NCBI RefSeq assembly: GCF_000015565.1
Contig: NC_008786.1
Location: 3,956,501-4,020,500, forward strand
From: Verminephrobacter eiseniae EF01-2
Lineage (GTDB): Bacteria; Pseudomonadota; Gammaproteobacteria; Burkholderiales; Burkholderiaceae_C
DNA length: 64,000 nucleotides
Direction: 5' to 3'
The stretch's first letter is position 1. Each line of letters opens with the position of its first letter. The position numbers and the translations under genes are program-made. Under the pieces are notes generated by a model. It searched no databases and was not told where the DNA came from. It saw only the letters and a program-made list of their open reading frames with translations. Below are positions 40,648-48,809 of the stretch, piece by piece.

Positions 40648-42930
40648 TCAGGCGTGCCCGGCAAAATTTTCGATCGACACCAGGCAGGTATGGGCAGCGC
40701 AACCTTGGCCGAAGTGCGAACTGCCCTTGTCGATCGTGAGCACGTTCGGGTTGCCCGACAGGTCCAGCGCGTTGCTGCCCTCGTCCTGCGGGTCGTACCA
40801 GGAGCCGGTGGGCAGCATCAGCACGCCGGGGCGCACGGTGTCCGTCAGCCATGCGCTCGCCAGGCACTGGCCGCGCGCATTCCAGAGCCGCACGGTGGCG
40901 CCGTCGACGATGCCGCGCAGCGCTGCGTCGCGGGGGTGGATGCGCACCTGCTCGCGACCATGCCGCTTGGCCGCCATGCTGGCGGGCGCATCGTCGAGCT
41001 GGCTGTGCAGCTTGCTTTCAGGCTGGCGCGAAATCAGGTGCAGCGCGTTGCGCTCGCCCGCGCCAGCGGCGCCGAGCCATTCGGCCGGCTCGATCCAGGC
41101 GGGGTGTGGCGGGCAGTCGTCGAAACCCAGGGCCTCCAGCGCCTGGCTCCAGAGGACGATGCGGCCGCTTTCCGTGTTCAGCGGATGCGCGCCAGGGTCG
41201 GCGCGAAAGCTCTGAAGGCAGGTGAAGTGCGGGCGGGTCGGCACCTCGGCGGCACCCTCGGCCCAGAAGGTGTCGAAGTCCGGCATCTGCTGCTGAAAGC
41301 GCCGGGCGACATCCTCGCGCGTCACCTCGTAGAGATGGCGCAGCCAGTCCATCTCGTCGCGGCCCTCACTGAAAGCGGCTTCCACGCCGAGCCGTTGCGC
41401 AATCGCGCGAAAGATGTCGTAGTCGGAGCGGGCCTGGCCCAGCGGCTCGATCGCCTTCTGCATCGCGATCAGATGGCTGGAGCGCCGATTGCCGGCGATG
41501 TCGTTGCGCTCGATCGAGGTGGTGGCCGGCAACACGATGTCGGCGCGGCGCGCGGTCGCGGTCCACATCGGCTCCTGCACGATGATGGTCTCGGGCCGCG
41601 CCCATGCGCGCCGCAGCCGATTCAGGTCCTGGTGGTGGTGGAACGGGTTGCCCCCCGCCCAGTACACCAGCCTCGTGTCGGGGTAGCGCAGCACCTTGCC
41701 CTCGTAGGTGAAACTGTCGCCCGGGTGCAGCAGCAGGTCTGCGATGCGCGCCACTGGAATGAATGGTGCATTCGGCTTGCGCAGCGCCGGCAGCGCCGGT
41801 GACTTTGCCATTGCGATCGGGGCGCCCACGCCGCCCAGCGAGCCATAGCCGTAGCCGATGCCGCCGCCGGGCAGGCCGATCTGGCCCAGCGTGGCGGCCA
41901 GCGCCAGGCCGGCCCAAAAGGGTTGCTCGCCATGGTCGGCACGTTGCAGGCTCCAGCTCACGCAAAGCATCGATCGGGTGCCGGACAACTGGCGTGCCAG
42001 CGCGCGGATGCGGGGCGCATCGATGCCGGTGATGCCCGCCGCCCAGTCTGCGTCCTTGCGCACGCCGTCTTGCGCGCCGAGCAAATAGCGCAGGAAGCCG
42101 TCGGCGCCGCTGCAGCAGCGCGCGAGGAAGTCTGCGTCGTGCGCGCCGGCGGCGACCACTTCGCCGGCCAGCGCCAGCATCAGCGCGGTATCCGTGTTCG
42201 GTCGCACCGGCCACCACTGGGCCGGCACCCATTCGGGCAGGTCATCGCGCAACGGCGAGATCAGCACGATCGGCACCTTGCGCGCGACCAATTGCCGCAG
42301 GTGCGATTCGAGCGTGTGGCGGGCAATGCCGCCGGCCTCGCTCTGCGCCGTGCGGGGCGAGAGTGCGCCGAAGATCACGAGCGTTTCGGTGTGCTCGGCC
42401 ACCGTGTCGAGCGTGCTCGACTCCCCGCGGCAAACCTCGGCGTTGCCCAGGACATGGCGCAGGATCACCGTCCCGGCCGCGAGGCTGTAGGTCTCGGCAT
42501 GGCCGGTGTAGCCGCCGACCAGATCGAGCATGCGCTTGAGCTGCGACGGCGCATGGTGAAAGCGCCCGCTGCTCGTCCAGCCGTAGGAGCCGGCAAAGAT
42601 CGATGCGTTGCCATGCGTGCTGCGCACGCGCTCGATCTCGTCCGCCACCAGTTGCAGGGCGTCGTCCCAACTGACCGGCACAAAGGCCTCCTTGCCCGGA
42701 GCGCGCGCGTTGGGGCCGCGCTGTGCGCGCCACGAGGCGCGCACCATCGGCTGCGCGATGCGGTGCGCGGAATCGGCCCATGTCGCCACCGAGTGGATGA
42801 TCGGCGAAGGGGCGGGGTCGTCGACGAATGCCTCGACGCCCTGGATGCGCCCGTCCTTGACCAGCAATGTGTAGGCGCCCCAGTGACTGCAGTGGGACAC
42901 GCGGCGCACGGAATCGGCAGACGGCGGCAT
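40648..42930 (-). CDS. Molybdopterin-dependent oxidoreductase (BisC/TorA/DMSO-reductase family)
   Basis: About 760 residues, the length of biotin-sulfoxide/TMAO reductase-type enzymes. ATG 42930 (MPPSADSVRRVSHCSHWG) has GAGGCGGTGATGTG before it. The longer frame to 43263 runs into an element and is rejected. No N-terminal iron-sulfur cysteines. The molybdenum ligand is expected in YGWTSSGRFHHAPSQLKRML, where BisC/TorA enzymes have serine. Later landmarks are PAQWWPVRPNTDTALMLALA, QEPMWTATARRADIVLPATT, and a C-terminal dinucleotide domain ending HFGQGCAAHTCLVSIE. No Tat leader, so a cytoplasmic sulfoxide or N-oxide reductase is likely. Sulfur-compound genes lie upstream. Confidence 0.88.
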   Translation of the reverse strand: MPPSADSVRRVSHCSHWGAYTLLVKDGRIQGVEAFVDDPAPSPIIHSVATWADSAHRIAQPMVRASWRAQRGPNARAPGKEAFVPVSWDDALQLVADEIERVRSTHGNASIFAGSYGWTSSGRFHHAPSQLKRMLDLVGGYTGHAETYSLAAGTVILRHVLGNAEVCRGESSTLDTVAEHTETLVIFGALSPRTAQSEAGGIARHTLESHLRQLVARKVPIVLISPLRDDLPEWVPAQWWPVRPNTDTALMLALAGEVVAAGAHDADFLARCCSGADGFLRYLLGAQDGVRKDADWAAGITGIDAPRIRALARQLSGTRSMLCVSWSLQRADHGEQPFWAGLALAATLGQIGLPGGGIGYGYGSLGGVGAPIAMAKSPALPALRKPNAPFIPVARIADLLLHPGDSFTYEGKVLRYPDTRLVYWAGGNPFHHHQDLNRLRRAWARPETIIVQEPMWTATARRADIVLPATTSIERNDIAGNRRSSHLIAMQKAIEPLGQARSDYDIFRAIAQRLGVEAAFSEGRDEMDWLRHLYEVTREDVARRFQQQMPDFDTFWAEGAAEVPTRPHFTCLQSFRADPGAHPLNTESGRIVLWSQALEALGFDDCPPHPAWIEPAEWLGAAGAGERNALHLISRQPESKLHSQLDDAPASMAAKRHGREQVRIHPRDAALRGIVDGATVRLWNARGQCLASAWLTDTVRPGVLMLPTGSWYDPQDEGSNALDLSGNPNVLTIDKGSSHFGQGCAAHTCLVSIENFAGHA

Positions 42931-43171
42931 CACATCACCGCCTCGATCATGCCAGGGGCCGCGACGGCGGAGCGCCGCAGCCGCCTGGGCGCTGGCATCC
43001 GGCGCGTGCCGGTGGGCAGCGGGGGTTGCGCCGGCGCCGAACAACGGACCGGCAGGCAGCGGATGCCGGTCTGGCGCCGCGACGAAGTGCAGCGGCGCGG
43101 CGCCGGCAGGCGCCAAGCACATGCCGGCAGCATGGCCGGCCGGGGTTGCACAAAGAAGGGGGGTGTGCCAT
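42931..43171. other. Gene-free stretch upstream of the molybdopterin oxidoreductase
   Basis: No supportable gene. Minus-strand frames here are extensions of the oxidoreductase or of the element-crossing pseudogene, with repetitive arginine/proline content. Confidence 0.5.
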
Positions 43172-43249
43172 TCATCGGCTGTCTCCTCGTAGGTTGTCGA
43201 GGCGCTCGGCCTCGGCCTGTAGCGCAGAGATGTCCGGCCACAGCGGGGC

Positions 43250-43402
43250 GAGTGTCGCGTCATCGGTCATCTGTCGGTCTGCGCTGGCCATCGGAGCGCA
43301 GCGCGGCCTTGCATCGCTTGCCAATACGCTCGGTATGGGCTGCGCGCTGCGCTCCGATGGCTGCGCGCAGCCTACGACATCTGACCGATGACGCGACACC
43401 AG
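43250..43402. mobile_element. Palindromic MITE-like element, copy 6 (short variant)
   Basis: About 12 bp shorter in the right arm. Its terminal repeats read GTCATCGGTCA and the exact complement TGACCGATGAC, so both ends differ from the other copies by matching substitutions. Flanked by CGAG and CCAG. Confidence 0.9.
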
Positions 43403-43541
43403 GCTTTCGAGAAGCCGCAGATGCAGTGCATATTTGCGCTGCAAGAAAGCCGCCTGCGGCGCGTCCTCTGATTCTGGTGCGCCCAGCCGGCCCTGACGCG
43501 CCCGCCAAGTCCGGGCCAGGTCGCACAAGCTGCCGTGGCCT

Positions 43542-43705
43542 AGTGTCGCGTCACCGATCATCTGTCGGTCTGCGCTGGCCATCGAAGCGCATCGCGGCGT
43601 TGCATCGCTTGCCAATACGCTCGGTATGGGCTGCGCGATGCGCCTTGCGCTGCGCTCCGATGGCTGCGCGCAGCCTACGACATCTGATCCGTGACGCGAC
43701 ACTAG
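43542..43705. mobile_element. Palindromic MITE-like element, copy 7
   Basis: CTAG on both sides, 164 bp, without the extra base in the loop (ATACGCTCGG), so the minus-strand frame stays open through it. Confidence 0.92.
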
Positions 43706-44035
43706 GTGGTGGGCCGCGATCAGCCGCAGCCGCGGCGCACGCGTCATGGTCTGCCCGGTGACCGGGGCCAGGTGCGTGATCAGGATGTCGAGGCCGGCGA
43801 CGATGTCGAAGTCGTCCTCGGGCCGCCGCACGCATTCGGCGATCGGCAAGCACGACTCCTTCTTCGTCGATACCAGCCGCAGGGGCCCGTCGAGTTGCAT
43901 GCTGCGCAGTGCGAAGGAATGCTTGGCCAGGCATGCGCGCAACGCCTTCCCGAAGAACGCGGGCGGCATGAAACCGTCGCCAGCGATGCCGATGTTCAGG
44001 TTGGAATCGGACACGGGCGGGAGTTTCCGGGCAAT

Positions 44036-44085
44036 GGACGGCAATCGGCGGCAATCGGCGGTAATCCGGCAGCCATCGGCGGCAC
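44036..44085. repeat. Short AATCGGCGG direct repeats
   Basis: GGCAATCGGCGGCAATCGGC continuing with GGTAATCCGGCAGCCATCGGCGG. It lies between the CoA-transferase and the chimeric pseudogene. Confidence 0.5.
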
Positions 44086-44092
44086 TGCGCCA

Positions 44093-45292
44093 TCAGACGC
44101 CCGGGTGGCGGGGCAGCACGTCGGCGAAAGCCTCGGGATCGATCCCGCGCTCGCGCAGGATCTGGTCCGTATGCTGGGCGAAAGCCGGCGGACGGCTGAT
44201 GTAGCTGGCCGGCGTGCGGGACAGCTTGATCGGGTTGCCCGTGCCACGGTAGCCGTCCACCTCCACGATCATCTGGCGGTGGCGCGTGTGCGGGTCGGCC
44301 ACGACCTGGTCGATGGTGCGCACGGGCGCACAGGGCACACCGGCCGCGATCAGTTGCCGTGCCACCTCCTCGCAGTCGCGCTCGGCGAGCAGGCGCGTGA
44401 GTTCGGCGCATAGCAGGGCGCGGTGGCTGTTGCGCGCAGCGTTGCTGGCAAAGCGTTCGTCCCGTGGCAGGTCGTCGCGGCCGAGCAGGCGGCACAGTAT
44501 CGCGAACTGCCGGTTGTTGCCGACGGCCAGGAAGATCGGCGTGGTGCGCGTGTCGAACGCATCGTAGGGGCAGATGTTGGGGTGTTTGTTGCCGCTGCGC
44601 CGGGGCGTCTTGCCGCTGAGGTAGTAGTTCGCAAGCTGCGGGTGCAGCAACGCGATGCCCGAGTCGTAGAGCGTGGCCTCGATCAGCTGGCCCCGGCCGC
44701 TGCGCTGGCGCTCCTGCAGCGCGAGCAGGATGCCGATGACGGCGTTCTGGCCGGTGGCCAGGTCGATCACCGGCACGCCGACGCGCAGCGCGCCGCCGTC
44801 GGCCTCGCCATTGACGCTCATGATTCCGCACAGGGCTTGCACAGCGGCGTCGTAGCCGGGCTGTGCGCCATAAGGGCCATCGGCGCCGAAGCCCGACACG
44901 CGGCAATGGATGAGCCGGGGAAAGCGCTCGCGCAGGGCCTCGCTGCCCAGCCCCCAGCGCTCGAGTGTGCCGATCTTGAAGTTCTCGATGAACACGTCGG
45001 CATCCGAGAGAAGTTCCATCAGCAGTTGCTGGCCGGCCGGCTGCGCGCAGTCGATGGCGATGCCGCGCTTGTTGCGGTTCACGCCGACGAAATAGCTGGC
45101 CGCATCGCCGTCGAAGGGAGGGCCCCAGCCCCGGGTCTCGTCGCCGCCGGGGGGCTCGACCTTGATCACATCGGCGCCATGGTCGGCGAGCATCTGCCCC
45201 GCGTAGGGGCCGCCAAGCACGCGGCTGGCGTCGATGACCCGCAGGCCGTTGAGAGCGCCGCGCAGGCAGGCGGTTGGGTGGGGGGCAGTCAC
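44093..45292 (-). CDS. CaiB/BaiF (class III) CoA-transferase, candidate 3-sulfinopropionate CoA-transferase
   Basis: 399 residues, full length. Features: VIDASRVLGGPYAGQMLADH, GADVIKVEPPGGDETRGWGP, YFVGVNRNKRGIAIDCAQ, and the catalytic-aspartate region LRVGVPVIDLATGQNAVIG. Class III enzymes move CoA from one acid to another, for example from succinyl-CoA. As I recall, Variovorax paradoxus TBEA6 uses a class III transferase (Act) to activate 3-sulfinopropionate. The neighbours here, a thiol dioxygenase and an acyl-CoA-dehydrogenase-like desulfinase candidate, make the same role plausible. It is the last gene of the run starting at 46987. The substrate is inference from context. Confidence 0.88.
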   Translation of the reverse strand: MTAPHPTACLRGALNGLRVIDASRVLGGPYAGQMLADHGADVIKVEPPGGDETRGWGPPFDGDAASYFVGVNRNKRGIAIDCAQPAGQQLLMELLSDADVFIENFKIGTLERWGLGSEALRERFPRLIHCRVSGFGADGPYGAQPGYDAAVQALCGIMSVNGEADGGALRVGVPVIDLATGQNAVIGILLALQERQRSGRGQLIEATLYDSGIALLHPQLANYYLSGKTPRRSGNKHPNICPYDAFDTRTTPIFLAVGNNRQFAILCRLLGRDDLPRDERFASNAARNSHRALLCAELTRLLAERDCEEVARQLIAAGVPCAPVRTIDQVVADPHTRHRQMIVEVDGYRGTGNPIKLSRTPASYISRPPAFAQHTDQILRERGIDPEAFADVLPRHPGV

Positions 45293-45296
45293 GGTG

Positions 45297-46172
45297 TCAG
45301 GTCCTCGGAGCGGGAAGTGGGTCGGTCGAGCGGGTCGGTCGGTCGAGCGGGTCGGCCGCGCCTTTGCGGGCCAGGTCGGTGTGGAACCGGGCTGCGAAGT
45401 CCGGATAGGTCTGCGCGAGTTCGGTCAGCACGCAGCCCCTGAGCAGCGCCAGCTCGGAGGCAGAGGGCGGCGGGGTTTCGCCGAGCGCAGGATCGACATC
45501 GAAGTCAAAGCCGGTCGCCGCGCGCAAATCAGCCAGCGAGCGGCCCGGGTGCATGCTGACCAGCCGAAAACAGGCGCGCTGCGGGTCGAACATGAAGACT
45601 CCCATCGACGTCAGCAGCGCATGGGGCCCGCCGGTGCGGTAGATGCCCTTGGCGCTGCTGCCCGGCGCGCTCACGAAATCGACCCGATCGACCAGCACGC
45701 GCCGCGAATGCTCTTCACGAAAAAGGATCACGCGCGGCACCACGAAATACAGGTAGGCCGAACCGAAGGAGCCGGGCCAGCGCACGCTGCTTTCGGGGTA
45801 GCTGCCAGTGCCGACCAGGTTGACGTTGCCGTGGCCGTCGATCTGTCCGCCGCCCAGAAAGAAGGCGTCGATGCGGCCCTGGCCAGCACAGTCGAACAGT
45901 TCGCCCGAGCCGTTGGTGAAAAAGTTGTGCTGCACGGAGCCGAGGATCGACAGCCGCACCGGCGGCGCGCCCTCGGCCTCGCTGCGGGCGCGCAGCAGCA
46001 TCGCTGCGGCAGCGGGGATCGGCGACGAAGCGCCCACGGCCACATGGCGCACGCCTTTGAGCAGGCGGGCGATGGTGACGATCAGGAGTTCGCGTGGCGC
46101 TGCGGCGCTCACTGGAGTGCCTGCGCCTTCGGCTGCGGTATCGGCGCCTTCGGGCAGTCGGGCAGTGCTCAT
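45297..46172 (-). CDS. Class I CoA-transferase, beta subunit (glutaconate CoA-transferase-like)
   Basis: About 291 residues from ATG 46172, which overlaps the alpha-subunit stop (ATGA). GTG 46112 gives 271 residues and may be the older start, because the 60 bp between them are a dispersed repeat also found at 8112-8174. The conserved body begins RELLIVTIARLLKGVRHVAV and continues with SVQHNFFTNGSGELFD, GRIDAFFLGGGQIDGHGNVN and FVSAPGSSAKGIYRTGG. The F-F-L-G-G-G-Q-I-D-G stretch is typical of the B chain. It forms an A2B2-type enzyme with the next gene. Acid substrate unknown. Confidence 0.87.
   Translation of the reverse strand: MSTARLPEGADTAAEGAGTPVSAAAPRELLIVTIARLLKGVRHVAVGASSPIPAAAAMLLRARSEAEGAPPVRLSILGSVQHNFFTNGSGELFDCAGQGRIDAFFLGGGQIDGHGNVNLVGTGSYPESSVRWPGSFGSAYLYFVVPRVILFREEHSRRVLVDRVDFVSAPGSSAKGIYRTGGPHALLTSMGVFMFDPQRACFRLVSMHPGRSLADLRAATGFDFDVDPALGETPPPSASELALLRGCVLTELAQTYPDFAARFHTDLARKGAADPLDRPTRSTDPLPAPRT
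46112..46172 (-). repeat. 62-bp dispersed repeat, copy B
   Basis: The minus strand reads GCCCGAAGGCGCC, GATACCGCAGCCGAAGGC and CCAGTGAGC in the same order and spacing as 8112-8174, again ending on a GTG that can start the downstream protein. Confidence 0.6.
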
Positions 46173-46987
46173 GATGTGGCGCACTCGGCAGCGGCGGTTT
46201 CCAGGTAGGCGCGAAACCCTTGCCCGGTGCGTGCCGCGCGCGCATAGCGGATCAGTTCGGCGGTGTCGGTGCCGTACTCGCCCCACAAGCCATAGGGCAG
46301 CGCGCCGCGCGGGGCCAGCGCAATGCCTTCGACGTAGAGCGCAGGCAGCACGCCGGCGGCGACCGTCTCGTCGCTCAGCAGGCTGCGTTCGACGATGCGC
46401 TCGACCGTCGCGAACGCCCGGCGGCTGGCATAGACCATGGTGGCCAGCTCACGCCGGCGGCCAATCCAGACGTTGCCCTCGCGGTCCGCCATCGGCGCGT
46501 GCAAAAGCGCAATGTCGGGCCGGATCGCAGGCACCAGGACGACCGGGTCCGGGCTTTCGGCGAAGGGGTTGTCGATGACGCGCCAGTCGGCGCGGTGCTT
46601 GAGCACGTCGGTGCCGATGAGCCCGCGCATCGACGCGAAGGGCGCGCCTTTCTGGGCTGCCGTCAGGCCCGCATGGACAGCGGGGCAGGTGCTGTCGAGC
46701 AGTTCGATCGCGCCGAGCGATACCGCGCGGTTGAAGCAAGGCGCGCCGCCAGCCTCGCCCAGGCTCACGGCGCTGGTCTCGATGGTGCGAACCAGGCCGG
46801 CGCCGATCAGCATGTCGACCTGCATGCCGCCTGTCGGCACGCAGACCAGGCAGAGGTCGCGGGGCGCGCAGCGGATCAGCGGCAGTGTGACGGCCATGGC
46901 AACGCCGGCATAGTCCGCCGGCAGTGCGAGCCGGCAGCCAGAGGGTATGGCCCGCGCGATGTCATCGATGCTGACGATCGGGTTCAT
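46169..46987 (-). CDS. Class I CoA-transferase, alpha subunit
   Basis: 272 residues of the glutaconate/3-oxoacid CoA-transferase A-chain type. Visible landmarks: LPADYAGVAMAVTLPLI, VPTGGMQVDMLIGAGLV, a PFASMRGLIGTDVLKHR segment and PDIALLHAPMADREGNVWIG. It is paired with the beta gene by a 4-base stop/start overlap. Together they exchange CoA between carboxylic acids. The two class I subunits sit just upstream of the class III transferase and are probably co-transcribed with it. The 280 bp beyond its start (46988-47267) hold no gene. Confidence 0.88.
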   Translation of the reverse strand: MNPIVSIDDIARAIPSGCRLALPADYAGVAMAVTLPLIRCAPRDLCLVCVPTGGMQVDMLIGAGLVRTIETSAVSLGEAGGAPCFNRAVSLGAIELLDSTCPAVHAGLTAAQKGAPFASMRGLIGTDVLKHRADWRVIDNPFAESPDPVVLVPAIRPDIALLHAPMADREGNVWIGRRRELATMVYASRRAFATVERIVERSLLSDETVAAGVLPALYVEGIALAPRGALPYGLWGEYGTDTAELIRYARAARTGQGFRAYLETAAAECATS

Positions 46988-47267
46988 GGCATGCCTGCCG
47001 AGGAAAGGGACAAAAGAGAAACGGACATCTGCAAATCCTTTCGCGACCGGGCGGCAGGGACGGCGCGGCGCGGCGTGCGCGGCCGTTGCCGGTGTGTATG
47101 TGCATGTGTGGCTTGTAACTCATTCGGTTGGCCAGCAGTGTATGGGGCTTTTCCTGGAGGTACTCCTCGTTGCTGCGGCCATCGGGACCAATGGCGACGG
47201 CACCGGCACCGCGTAGAACTGCGCCCACCTGGCCGCACGCACGGCGTCCAGCCGAATCAGCCGAGGA

Positions 47268-47834
47268 TCAGCCGATGGTTGGGGGCTCGTTGGTGTAGCC
47301 GGAGATGAAGGACTTGCGGCTGCCGGTTTGCGCGTCGTAGACATGCCGGTTGATGCGGCCGATGTTGCCGCCGTAGGCATGGATGCTGATGGACACGCGG
47401 TCCTCGAAAGCATTGGACACGCGGTGGATATCCCCGATCGAAGGCGAGACGCAGTCGACCTCGCCGGGCCGGAGCATGTTCGTGCCCAGGCTGTGCATGG
47501 GGCGGCCTTCTTGCGGCACGGCGAAGCGCTCGCCATATTCGGCTCCGCGCAACATGCCGATCAGCGCCCACACGGTGTGATCGTGGATCGGCGTCTTCTG
47601 GCCCGGCCCCCAGACGAAGCTGACGACCGAGAAGCGCTGCCGTGGATCGCAGTACAGCAGGTATTGGCTGTAGTACTGCGGATGCGGTTGCGCGAACTCG
47701 GCGGGCAGCCAGTCGTCGCGCGCGACCAGTTTGGCCAGCAGGGCACGGCCGAGGTCGAGGATGCGCGGCTCATCGCTGTGCGCATCGACGAGCCGGGTCA
47801 ATGCGCGGCTGAAGTCTTCAAAGTGGGGGGCCAT
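47268..47834 (-). CDS. Cysteine-dioxygenase-family thiol dioxygenase, probably 3-mercaptopropionate dioxygenase
   Basis: Cupin iron enzyme adding O2 to a thiol to give a sulfinate. About 188 residues. ATG 47834 (MAPHFEDFSRAL) follows CGGAGACAACACC. The iron histidines are in TPIHDHTVW (H-x-H) and the later DIHRVSNAF. The segment YYSQYLLYCDPRQRFSVVSF then VWGPGQKTP matches bacterial 3-mercaptopropionate dioxygenases as I know them: glutamine rather than arginine in the substrate pocket, and glycine (MLRGAEYG) where mammalian CDO has its cross-linked cysteine. It is divergent from a LysR gene with an 80-bp gap. Confidence 0.82.
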   Translation of the reverse strand: MAPHFEDFSRALTRLVDAHSDEPRILDLGRALLAKLVARDDWLPAEFAQPHPQYYSQYLLYCDPRQRFSVVSFVWGPGQKTPIHDHTVWALIGMLRGAEYGERFAVPQEGRPMHSLGTNMLRPGEVDCVSPSIGDIHRVSNAFEDRVSISIHAYGGNIGRINRHVYDAQTGSRKSFISGYTNEPPTIG

Positions 47835-47914
47835 GGTGTTGTCTCCGTTGTGTTGATTCATCGCGGCGATCTGCGCTATGGTGCGCTGTTCCGACCCCAC
47901 CGTCCCGGCACTTC

Positions 47915-48793
47915 ATGTTCATCCGCACACTGCGCGCTTTTCTGGCTTTGCATCGCGCGGGCACGGTGGTTGCGGCGGCCGAGGATGTCCACCTCTCGCA
48001 AGCGGCGGTCAGCGTCCAGCTCAAGAATCTGGAGACCGAGCTCGGGCTGTCTCTTTTTGCGCGCACCAAGCGCTCGCTCTGCCTGACACCGACGGGCCGG
48101 CAACTGGTGCCGTTGGCCGAGCAGATGGTCTCGATCTACGAGCAGATGAAACGGCTCGACAAGGACGGCCCGGTGGCCGGGCTGCTCTCGCTGGGCGTGA
48201 TCAACAGCGCCTGGACCGGTGTGCTGCCGCGCTTGCTCAAGAAGATCACGGCCGGGCACCCGAACCTGGAGATCAAGGTCACGGCGGGCATCTCCGGCGA
48301 TCTGGTCGCCAAGGTCGATGCCGGCATCGTCGATGCCGCCATCGTGACGCAGCCGCCACGGCACTTTTCGACCCATCTCGTCGCCCACCACCTCTATGCC
48401 GAGCCCTTTGTGCTGATCGCGCCGGCGCAGATGGAGTTCAGCGACCTGGCGACGAGCATGGGCGCCGCGCCCTATGTCGCGTTCGACCGCAGCGCATGGG
48501 CAGGACAGTTGATCGACGAGTACCTCGGCGCGCGCGGTTTGCGGGTGCGCCCGGCGATGGAGGTCAACTCGCTCGACGCCATCATCGCCGTGGTGAGCCA
48601 TGGGCTGGGCGTGTCGATCGTGCCATTGATCCTCGGCGCGAACTGGCACACCAGCCCGGCGCTGCGCATCGTGCGCTTGTCCGGGTTCGACCGGCCGGTG
48701 TCGCTGATCGAGCGCAGGCAGCATCTGCGCTCGGCACTCACGGCCACGGTGCTGGCCTCGTTCGAAGAAATCACCGCTGTGGCGGCGCCCTGA
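47915..48793 (+). CDS. LysR family transcriptional regulator
   Basis: 292 residues. N-terminal winged helix-turn-helix (TLRAFLALHRAGTVVAAAED then VHLSQAAVSVQLKNLE), followed by a periplasmic-binding-protein-like effector domain. It is divergent from the thiol dioxygenase gene across only 80 bp, the classic arrangement for a LysR controlling its neighbour. That gap contains a small inverted repeat ATCG-CGG-CGAT at 47870-47880, a possible half of a binding site. It converges on the acyl-CoA-dehydrogenase-like gene. The inducer is probably the thiol or sulfinate substrate, by inference. Confidence 0.9.
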   Translation: MFIRTLRAFLALHRAGTVVAAAEDVHLSQAAVSVQLKNLETELGLSLFARTKRSLCLTPTGRQLVPLAEQMVSIYEQMKRLDKDGPVAGLLSLGVINSAWTGVLPRLLKKITAGHPNLEIKVTAGISGDLVAKVDAGIVDAAIVTQPPRHFSTHLVAHHLYAEPFVLIAPAQMEFSDLATSMGAAPYVAFDRSAWAGQLIDEYLGARGLRVRPAMEVNSLDAIIAVVSHGLGVSIVPLILGANWHTSPALRIVRLSGFDRPVSLIERRQHLRSALTATVLASFEEITAVAAP

Positions 48794-48809
48794 GGTGGCA
48801 GGCATTGGT

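Larger units (their letters stand above)
43172..44014 (-). pseudogene. Chimeric ORF: 2-hydroxyacid dehydrogenase start, two elements, foreign C-terminus
   Basis: GTG 44014 opens DSNLNIGIAGDGFMPPAFF and continues to DILITHLAPVTGQTMTRAPR and LRLIA, which looks like the N-terminal catalytic half-domain of a D-2-hydroxyacid dehydrogenase. The Rossmann domain is absent. Instead the frame crosses element copy 7, 46 codons ending AAFLQRKYALHLRLLESL, element copy 6, and a tail APLWPDISALQAEAERLDNL. The last two pieces fit together as one protein end, perhaps that of an FGGY sugar kinase (weak). The frame stays open over about 280 codons although it joins unrelated parts. Probably a relic of deletion between elements. 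Confidence 0.6.

Noticed and set aside
42931..43263. N-terminal extension of the molybdopterin oxidoreductase to 43263
   Set aside because: The extension is proline/arginine-rich, begins inside an element copy and lacks a Tat motif. ATG 42930 has a good ribosome site.
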